Source: Fidelibacterota bacterium
GTDB taxonomy: Bacteria; Fidelibacterota; UBA8477; JABMPR01
Direction of reading: 5' to 3'
Assembly: GCA_016844945.1 (NCBI GenBank)
Contig: JAERTJ010000004.1
Coordinates: 1 to 32,434 of the forward strand
Length of the DNA stretch: 32,434 nucleotides
The number at the start of each line of letters is the position of its first letter. Within the stretch, counting starts at the first letter, position 1. The notes beneath the pieces were generated by a model. The model was not told the origin of the DNA. It worked only from the letters and a program-made list of their open reading frames with translations, and made no database searches. This document shows, in pieces, positions 25,824-32,434 of the stretch. Both the position numbers and the translations under genes were made by a program.

Positions 25824-27557
25824 CTAGTCGATGGTGACCTGAAAGGTGGCGTATGTGGAGCCTGAAGCACCCAGTGAGGGGATGGTGAAAACGACTGAGT
25901 TTCCAACAAATGATCCCTGATCACTATCAGCAGCATCTGTTTTGGAGACACCTGCTAATTCCATACTATCTGCCACATAGGTTGTGTTATCTGGAATCGC
26001 ATCTGAAACGATACCTTCAGTGGCGATACCATCACCCAGGTTATGAACATCAACACGATATGTAAGCGTTGTTCCTGGCGGTTGATTACCAGTGGGTGAA
26101 ACCGTTTTGGTCATGGTGATTATAGGAGCAATCACTGTGGTAGTAATCTGAGCAGAATCTGCTGCAGGAGTAGCCTCAAGATCACCAGCTGACGTACCTG
26201 TGATGGTACTTACATCTGTATCACCATTGCTGTTACCAGTCGGTACTGTAGATTTGGCGATAATGTATACGATCTGTCCTGAGACAAGAGAACCCACATC
26301 AAACTGTCCATCTGCATTGCTATCAGTTAGAAGATCGTCACCTGTATCAAGTGCACCGTTTCCGTTATAATCACGGTATAAGGACCAGGACAGGAAGTTG
26401 CCACTGCTGGAGATATTGATGACATCATTTCCGTTTCCAGTATTAGATACAGAAACAGGAAAAAGCACATCTTCACCAGGATTAGCCAGAGCTGTTGCAT
26501 CAGCACCGAGGAGAACGCCATATGATTGTGCAACAATGATCGATCCACCACCACCGCCACCTGTAATAGGCTCGTATGGTGTAGCTGGTTCCAGACCATT
26601 GTCATAATTGACAGTGACTTCATTAGATATATCAGTACCAACAGGAACATCCTCATTGATGACAACCTGATACATCAAACAAATGGATCCACCTGAAGTG
26701 ACGTCTGATAAACCTGATGTAATCGTATTCAGGGCAGAGATATTGAAATCTGATCCATCATTTACATCATCGGCATCAGTTTGGGGTGTTGCCAGGTCAT
26801 AGTTTGAACTACCACCCACCCTAATGGATCCGGGGACATAGGTAGTATTTTCAGGAATAACTGCTGTAATGACTGGATTATAAGCTGCATCCAGACCTGT
26901 ATTGTCAAGACAGACACTATAGGTGATGACATCACCTGGCTGTGGATTTTCTGGAGTGGCTCCCAGCGTAATGTCCACAGAGGCAGCGGTAACAGTTGTA
27001 GTATAGACACCAGTGCCACTTACAGCTCCATCGAATTCAGAAGTTGCTGTCAGTGTAGTAACTGGAGCTTCATCGTTTGACGCGCCACCCGTGGTGGTAT
27101 CTTCAACGACTATCACCAGGTCTAAACTAGCATCAGCCGCCAGTGACCCGGTATTCGCCATGACAGGTTCTCCAGTATCAAAAACGCCATTACTATTGGC
27201 ATCATGATAGATGGTGATGTCAAAATCACTGGTGTAGCTGCCTGATAAGGCGGTTTCCAATGCAAATGAATCATCACTATTACCTGTGTTGGTTAGTTGC
27301 ACAGAATAGCTAACTGCACTATTCGGTACAAGGTTTAGTGCAGCTGTGGGTGGATTCACATCAACACCAGCGACTTGACTCACGATCGTGGTCACTGTGT
27401 TCGAGGTAACCTCCGGTAAGAGGTTACCCATAAGGTCCTTGAAATCACCAACGGCATAGTTGGTGATCGCAGTTCCTGCAGGGGTTCCTGCTGCAAAAGA
27501 CACTGAAGTTGCCAATATAAGGACAACCATCACTGTCAGGATGCGGGTAGGTTTCAT
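25824..27557 (-). CDS. Exported DUF11 repeat protein with calcium-type loops
   Basis: This 577-aa protein starts at an ATG with a very strong AGGAGGG 6 bp or so upstream (complement of 27564-27570); the frame is open further to 27635 but that part is not needed. Residues 1-22 are a signal peptide ('ILTVMVVLILATSVSFA'). The head 'TPAGTAITNYAVGDF' resembles the head of the 2217-aa protein. Then come DUF11-type repeats alternating with modules that hold calcium-binding-like loops, 'DANSNGVFDTGE' and 'DYNGNGALDTGDD', and a poly-Gly linker ('GGGGGG') in the middle. The C-terminal ~90 residues are a last DUF11 repeat. There is no T9SS tail and no LPXTG anchor. The strong ribosome binding site suggests high expression, so it may be the main subunit of the surface structure. 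Confidence 0.8.
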   Translation of the reverse strand: MKPTRILTVMVVLILATSVSFAAGTPAGTAITNYAVGDFKDLMGNLLPEVTSNTVTTIVSQVAGVDVNPPTAALNLVPNSAVSYSVQLTNTGNSDDSFALETALSGSYTSDFDITIYHDANSNGVFDTGEPVMANTGSLAADASLDLVIVVEDTTTGGASNDEAPVTTLTATSEFDGAVSGTGVYTTTVTAASVDITLGATPENPQPGDVITYSVCLDNTGLDAAYNPVITAVIPENTTYVPGSIRVGGSSNYDLATPQTDADDVNDGSDFNISALNTITSGLSDVTSGGSICLMYQVVINEDVPVGTDISNEVTVNYDNGLEPATPYEPITGGGGGGSIIVAQSYGVLLGADATALANPGEDVLFPVSVSNTGNGNDVINISSSGNFLSWSLYRDYNGNGALDTGDDLLTDSNADGQFDVGSLVSGQIVYIIAKSTVPTGNSNGDTDVSTITGTSAGDLEATPAADSAQITTTVIAPIITMTKTVSPTGNQPPGTTLTYRVDVHNLGDGIATEGIVSDAIPDNTTYVADSMELAGVSKTDAADSDQGSFVGNSVVFTIPSLGASGSTYATFQVTID

Positions 27558-27631
27558 CTTAAACCCTCCTTTTGGTTTATTATGTTTTGTTTCAATTTTT
27601 CTAGACTCATTAGAGTTATATTTGAGTAATC

Positions 27632-28114
27632 TCATTGATTCACCACGACATCAAATTTTGAGAGATGTGCACGACCTGGCTGGATTTCATCTTGAATTTC
27701 CCAGCGAATGTGGGTGAGCATTTCAGGTGGAGCCTCTTTGCGAATCACAATGCCCCTGGAGTTTCTGACTGTGTAGTGAGCAGGCCAGGTTGAATAGGCT
27801 TTGCCCCCATCAACGGAAAACAAAATGTTGGCGTTATCACCCATGGCTGACCCAACGATATAGGTAACCCCTGCTGGGATTGGATCTGTAATAACCGCTT
27901 CCTTCATCAGGGCATCACCCACGTTTTTTGAGGTCAGAGTGTACTGAATCGTATCACCAGGCGCATAATTGATAGCTCCTGTTTGCAGCTCCTCCTCGGA
28001 CGCATTCACTTTTAAATCAGTGATGCTGATATCCAGTTTGGGTCCTGCCTGTGCCCAGACTACGGGTGTCATCAAAAACACTAGTATTATAGAATTGATC
28101 ATTTTTCCAATCAT
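27632..28114 (-). CDS. Small exported single-DUF11-domain protein
   Basis: This 160-aa protein has a signal peptide (about 1-20, 'IILVFLMTPVVWAQA') and one DUF11-like domain ('YAPGDTIQYTLTSKNVGD', 'VITDPIPAGVTYIVGSA'). The end, with 'SVDGG', 'THIRWEI' and 'FDVVV', aligns with the last ~100 residues of the giant protein upstream ('SHDGG', 'THIKFLR', 'FKVRV'), so the two ends are paralogous. The frame begins at 28144 directly after the previous stop, but AGGAGA before the ATG at 28114 makes that start more likely. It sits 74 bp before the 577-aa gene. Confidence 0.78.
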   Translation of the reverse strand: MIGKMINSIILVFLMTPVVWAQAGPKLDISITDLKVNASEEELQTGAINYAPGDTIQYTLTSKNVGDALMKEAVITDPIPAGVTYIVGSAMGDNANILFSVDGGKAYSTWPAHYTVRNSRGIVIRKEAPPEMLTHIRWEIQDEIQPGRAHLSKFDVVVNQ

Positions 28115-28144
28115 GTCTTCTCTCCTTTGTTTGCTTCTCACCAT

Positions 28145-31100
28145 TTATTCCACTCTCACTTTAAAGCGGACAAACCCTGACCCGGCTGGATCAAGAATGG
28201 TATTTCTTAAAAATTTTATATGAGTGACAGGATGTGAGTCATCATTATCGTATGAAACACCACCATCATGGCTATAGGAAATCTCCATCAGGGCTCCTTC
28301 AGCTGAGCCCATCACAAAACTGGTTTTAGGATTTATGGTTTCTGAAATGATGACTTCAGATGATCCATCATCTCCAATATTCATGTAGGTCACTGTATAA
28401 GTCAGCGTATCACCTGGAGTCGCCTGATGACTGTCCACAACCTTGGTCAACAATAGTGCAGGTGCAATGACCCGTACAGGTGCACTGGGACCGGTTGAGA
28501 CATAGTTGAAGTCGCTTCCATTGACCCCGGCTGTATTATAATAGTTACCTGAAATCAGGCTCGCGGTAGCATCAAAACTCAGAGTGATTTTTTTGGACTC
28601 ACCCTTCCGGATCGACCAATCACCATTCCAACTCAGCTCCTGGTTATTGATAACAGGATCAATCTCCGTGAGACCCGTAGAGGATCCAGCTACGTAATTG
28701 AAGCCCGAAGGAAGATCATCATGGATGGTCGTAACGGATCCATTTCCTAGCCCTGTATTCAGCACTGAAATCGTGTATCTCAAGGTATCACCACTCCCTA
28801 TTGAATCCACATTGGCTGTTTTTGTGATAGAAATGACAGGTGCTCCAGGAGGGGGTGGGATCAACTGGACGGGTGCCGTTGGACCGGTAAAAGCTCTGGT
28901 AGTGTTATCATCGAGAACAACACCAGCATGATTATAGTAAAGACCTTCGCTGGGACTGGTTTCTACAACAAATGAGAGACCCAATGTGTTACCGGGATTG
29001 ATGATCCAATCACCGCTCCAGGTATGTTCCGGTCCAACAATAATGGGATCGTTATTGGTCAGGCCAGTGGTAGATCCGAGCTGATAGATGAACCCAGTGG
29101 GTAAAGTATCAGCGATAGTTGTTGTATATACGGGTCCTATGCCATCATTGGATATGATGATGGTATAATTAATCATAGTACTTGCCGTTGTTGTATCCGC
29201 GGAGACAGTTTTAGTTGTGGATATCTGTCTTGGCTGGGTTGTTACTGCAGCAGTTGGTCCTGAATTAACTGGATTAAAGTTGCTGCCCTCTACCGAAGCC
29301 AGGTTTGTGTAGGTACCGGGTGAATTACTGGTGGTTACTGTAAATGTTAATGTTTTGGTCTCACCAATTCCGACACTCCAACTTCCATCCCATGTTAGCA
29401 CCTGGCCTGATGTTGTCGGATCGGAGGTGGTCAAACTGGTTGAACTTGAAGCAACATAGACAAACCCAAGAGGGAGTGTATCCTGAATCCGAGTGAGGGT
29501 TCCTGCTGCGGTGCCTGAATTCTCAATGGTGATAGTATACTCAACATTAGTTTCAACCTGAACTTCGCCATCATTCACTGTTTTGCTAACCGCTATGGCA
29601 GGTTCTGTTTGTGCGATTAAGGATACCGAATTATTGGTTTGAGTGGTTGAGGCAGCATTATTGGACCCGTCGTAAATGGATGTCGCAGATGAAGGAACAA
29701 CGGTTAAGGTCTCATTTCCATCTGGAATCCCTGTGAGGGCAAGACCCAGGGTGTACACATTGCCAACGATGCTTATTGAAATTGGAGTGGGGCTACTCAA
29801 GCTTGCAGTTCCACCAGAGAGACTCAAAGCAAAATCGGATGATTCAAGGGCACCACTACCTCCAGTTGCATTGAACACTGCTTCAGAGAGGGTAACTGAA
29901 ATGGTTGCGTTGTCATTTGATATGGTGGTTGAAAGAAAAGTCGGTGGACTAACATCCAGAGTGGTAAAACTCCATACAGTAGAAGAAGCTATTCCGGCGA
30001 AACTATTCCCATGCTCATCATCGAACGCGGTTCCATCGATAAGAATGTAGTACTCTGTTTCAGTCTCAAGGTTATTGCTGGGATTGATGGTAATTGTTGA
30101 ACTATTACTACCTGAAACCAACCCTGTGGTGATATCGATGGTTTCAATGGTGCTGTTATCCGATGATTTCTTCAGGGTGATATTACCTGATCCAATAACC
30201 ACTGTTTCGCTAAAGCTGATGATTAGATTTGTATTGACTGCTACTCCAGTTGCATCATCCTCAGGACTAAGTGTAGTGATGGTGGGAGCAGTGCCATCGT
30301 AAATCCAATTGAACTGCTCTGCAGCAGTATTATTATTCCCTACAGCATCTGTAAATGTTGAACCAGCAACATCAATAGTAGTGGCATTATCACCCGCGGC
30401 AACAAATGTGAAGGTCGCTGTATAGGTTGTTCCAGACCCGATGAAGTCGCTCAAAGTTCCATTGGATACAACGATATCGCCTACTTCAAAATTGGTTGTG
30501 GATTCACTTGATGTGAAAGTCAATGATAGAGCAGGATCGTTAGAAGTATCACCATCATTCACTTCCGATGCAGTGATAGTCATAGTAGGACCGGTGCCAT
30601 CATAGATCCAGTTGAACTGATCAGCTACAGCGTTATTGTTTCCTGCAGCGTCAGTAAATGTTGAACCAGCAACATCAATGGTGACAGCTCCATCTGTGGT
30701 GGGTGTAAATGTGGCGGTGTAAGTTGTACCAGAGCCAGAAAAACTACTCAGTGCACCATTGGTGAGGGAAATATCATCAACGATAAAATTGCTGGTGGAT
30801 TCACTTGATGTAAAAGTCAGTGAAAGGGTTCCATCATTAGAGGTATCACCATCGTTCACCTCTGATGCTGCGATGGTCATGGTGGGTGCCAACTGGTCAT
30901 TCAATGAAACAGTATTGTTGGTCTGAGTCGTAGAGGCGGCCACATCTGTAGTATTGTAAATCGCGGTATCAGATGAAGGTACAACGGTTATGGTTTCTCC
31001 ACCATCTGGAGTTCCAGATAAGGAAAGCCCCAATGTATAAACATTGACAGAGACACTTATACTTGAGGGTGTTGTACTTGACAGAGTTGCGGATCCACCA

Positions 31101-32434
31101 CTTATGGACAGACTGAAGTCACTGGATTCCAGTGCTCCGCTCCCACCTGTGGTATTAAAGACTGCCTCTGACCAGGTCACATCGATAGTTGCATTGTTGG
31201 AGGCGACTGTAGTTGAAGTGATAGTGGGTACCGATGTAGCAGATGTAGTGAAACTCCAGGCAGTGGTTGAACTGATACCTGCATAACTGTTTCCAGAAAT
31301 ATCATCGAAAGCACTTGCATCAATTAAAACATAATATTCGATTCCAGCTGTGAGGTCAGTGCTTGGATCGATTGTTATCGTTGTAGTTCCAGAGCCTGTC
31401 ACTTGATCAGATGTGACATCAATTGTGGCAATTGTGTTGTTATCAGATGCCTGTATGATGAGAATGTCTCCACTTTCTACATCAACGACTTCGTTGAATG
31501 TGATCACCAGATTTGCATTAATGGCAACGGAGGTTGCATCATCAGCGGGGTGTAGTGTGGATACAGTGGGAGCCGTTCCATCATAGGTCCAGTTGAATTG
31601 GTCTGCAGCAGAGTTATTGTTACCAGGAGCGTCTGTAAATGTTGAACCATCCACATCGATAGTAACTGCACCATCCGTAGTCGGTGTAAATGTGGCAGTG
31701 TAGGTGGTACCAGATCCAGAGAAGCTGCTTAATGCTCCATTGGTTACAATGATGTCTCCAATCACAAAGTCAGAAGTTGATTCGCTTGAGGTGAATGTCA
31801 GTGAGAGGGTTGCATCATTAGAGGTACCACCATCATTCATTTCGGAGGCGGTGATAGTCATGGTAGGACCGGTGCCATCATAGGCCCAGTTGAACTGGTC
31901 AGTGGCTAAATTGTTGTTGCCTGCAGCATCCGTAAATGTTGAACCAGCAACCTCTATGGTGACGGCACCATCTGTTGTTGGTGTAAATATAGCGCTATAA
32001 GTCGTGCCAGATCCCGAAAAACTACTCAGTGAACCATTGCTGATGGAAATATCATCAACGGTAAAATTGCTGATGGATTCACTTGATGTAAAAGTCAGTG
32101 AAAGGGTAGCATCATTTGAGGTATCACCATCATTCACCTCTGAAGCTGTGAGGGTCATGGTGGGTGCCACCTGGTCATTCAATGTGACTGTATTGTTGGT
32201 CTGGGTCGTAGAAGCAGCTACATCCGACGCATTGTAAATCGCAGTAGCAGATGAAGGGTTAACAGTTATGGTTTCTCCACCATCAGGAGTTCCGGACAGA
32301 GAAAGCCCCAGCGTATAAACATTACCAGAGACACTAATACTGGAGGGAGTCGTGCTACCCAGCGTTGCTGATCCGCCATTGATAGATAGGATGAAGTCAC
32401 TGGCTTCCAATGCACCGCTCCCACCGGTGGTATT
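28145..32434 (-). CDS. Giant Ig-like/DUF11 adhesin-type protein (5' end outside the window)
   Basis: At least 1429 codons are present and the frame is still open at the window edge, where it reads 'NTTGGSGALEASDF', part of an internal repeat, so the start lies beyond 32434. The visible N-terminal two thirds are bacterial Ig-like modules in the order: 'GALESSDF...YTLGLSLSGTPDG' type, two 'ASEVNDGDTSND...TFTDAAGNNN' type, and one SbsA/Big_5-like ('DDATSVAINANLVITF'); this set is repeated with a ~1.28-kb DNA period. Four DUF11 repeats follow (from about 29610 to the stop). There is no T9SS tail, LPXTG or membrane anchor. It begins the visible surface gene block. A role in adhesion or as a surface layer/fibre is inferred from the domain types. 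Confidence 0.85.
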   Translation of the reverse strand, partial: NTTGGSGALEASDFILSINGGSATLGSTTPSSISVSGNVYTLGLSLSGTPDGGETITVNPSSATAIYNASDVAASTTQTNNTVTLNDQVAPTMTLTASEVNDGDTSNDATLSLTFTSSESISNFTVDDISISNGSLSSFSGSGTTYSAIFTPTTDGAVTIEVAGSTFTDAAGNNNLATDQFNWAYDGTGPTMTITASEMNDGGTSNDATLSLTFTSSESTSDFVIGDIIVTNGALSSFSGSGTTYTATFTPTTDGAVTIDVDGSTFTDAPGNNNSAADQFNWTYDGTAPTVSTLHPADDATSVAINANLVITFNEVVDVESGDILIIQASDNNTIATIDVTSDQVTGSGTTTITIDPSTDLTAGIEYYVLIDASAFDDISGNSYAGISSTTAWSFTTSATSVPTITSTTVASNNATIDVTWSEAVFNTTGGSGALESSDFSLSISGGSATLSSTTPSSISVSVNVYTLGLSLSGTPDGGETITVVPSSDTAIYNTTDVAASTTQTNNTVSLNDQLAPTMTIAASEVNDGDTSNDGTLSLTFTSSESTSNFIVDDISLTNGALSSFSGSGTTYTATFTPTTDGAVTIDVAGSTFTDAAGNNNAVADQFNWIYDGTGPTMTITASEVNDGDTSNDPALSLTFTSSESTTNFEVGDIVVSNGTLSDFIGSGTTYTATFTFVAAGDNATTIDVAGSTFTDAVGNNNTAAEQFNWIYDGTAPTITTLSPEDDATGVAVNTNLIISFSETVVIGSGNITLKKSSDNSTIETIDITTGLVSGSNSSTITINPSNNLETETEYYILIDGTAFDDEHGNSFAGIASSTVWSFTTLDVSPPTFLSTTISNDNATISVTLSEAVFNATGGSGALESSDFALSLSGGTASLSSPTPISISIVGNVYTLGLALTGIPDGNETLTVVPSSATSIYDGSNNAASTTQTNNSVSLIAQTEPAIAVSKTVNDGEVQVETNVEYTITIENSGTAAGTLTRIQDTLPLGFVYVASSSTSLTTSDPTTSGQVLTWDGSWSVGIGETKTLTFTVTTSNSPGTYTNLASVEGSNFNPVNSGPTAAVTTQPRQISTTKTVSADTTTASTMINYTIIISNDGIGPVYTTTIADTLPTGFIYQLGSTTGLTNNDPIIVGPEHTWSGDWIINPGNTLGLSFVVETSPSEGLYYNHAGVVLDDNTTRAFTGPTAPVQLIPPPPGAPVISITKTANVDSIGSGDTLRYTISVLNTGLGNGSVTTIHDDLPSGFNYVAGSSTGLTEIDPVINNQELSWNGDWSIRKGESKKITLSFDATASLISGNYYNTAGVNGSDFNYVSTGPSAPVRVIAPALLLTKVVDSHQATPGDTLTYTVTYMNIGDDGSSEVIISETINPKTSFVMGSAEGALMEISYSHDGGVSYDNDDSHPVTHIKFLRNTILDPAGSGFVRFKVRVE
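29614..32434 (-). repeat. ~1.28-kb tandem repeat inside the giant adhesin gene
   Basis: Landmarks recur with the same spacing: 'TCATTCAATG' at 30897 and again at 32175 (1278 bp apart), and the matching, more diverged segment near 29614-29660 (about 1284 bp before). Two full units (about 29614-30896 and 30897-32174) and part of a third are inside the window. Each unit encodes four Ig-like modules. The two Ig modules in the middle of a unit are themselves about 300-bp repeats of each other (for example around 30560-30860, and 31560-31860 against 31860-32160). Confidence 0.85.

Noticed and set aside
27558..27635. N-terminal extension of the 577-aa DUF11 protein
   Set aside because: An excellent AGGAGGG lies inside this extension before the ATG at 27557, and the extension would hide the signal peptide.
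28698..32237. Several plus-strand frames of 75-124 codons opposite the adhesin gene
   Set aside because: They are antisense shadows of the repetitive coding sequence: they recur with the repeat period and have no ribosome binding sites.

Overview
The window looks like a chromosomal segment of a free-living, didermic (two-membrane) bacterium, probably from the FCB group (Bacteroidota, Calditrichota, Marinimicrobia and relatives). The main clue is the first gene, which ends in a type IX secretion (T9SS) sorting tail of the 'FPNPFN...GIYFYR...K' kind. OmpA-like domains and a large outer-membrane beta-barrel confirm an outer membrane. There is no rRNA, tRNA, CRISPR array, phage gene or transposase. 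I cannot name the genus from sequence alone.

Layout. (1) 1-2755: tandem terminator hairpins of an upstream gene, then a secreted phosphodiester glycosidase-like protein with a T9SS tail. (2) 2892-3365: a small PsiE-family membrane protein. (3) 3412-10044, minus strand: a compact pyruvate dehydrogenase operon, aceE - aceF - lpd, followed without a break by a chloramphenicol-acetyltransferase-fold protein and a GNAT acetyltransferase. (4) 10045-10893: a non-coding stretch dominated by two tandem copies of a ~282-bp hairpin-rich repeat. (5) 10894-12380, minus: a DUF697-like membrane protein and a bacteriohemerythrin. (6) 12567-13458, plus: two tandem paralogues of an unrecognised 139-aa exported family. 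(7) 13688-15982, plus: a membrane protein with a degenerate spermidine-synthase-like domain. (8) 15997-32434, minus: five co-directional genes for very large surface proteins, about half the window.

The last block is the most striking. From its 5' end (outside the window) it encodes a giant Ig-like/DUF11 adhesin (>1429 aa), a 160-aa single-DUF11 protein, a 577-aa DUF11 protein with calcium-loop-like motifs, a 2217-aa protein with about nine DUF11 repeats, SdrD/Cna-B-like domains and two OmpA peptidoglycan-binding domains, and finally a 1032-aa predicted beta-barrel whose start codon overlaps the previous stop (TAATG). None of the four proteins whose C-terminus is repeat-rich carries a T9SS tail. 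My inference is a surface layer or fibre system: the OmpA-domain protein ties the structure to peptidoglycan, the barrel supplies an outer-membrane anchor or exit, and the DUF11/Ig-like proteins form the extracellular part. This is a hypothesis from domain content and gene order only.
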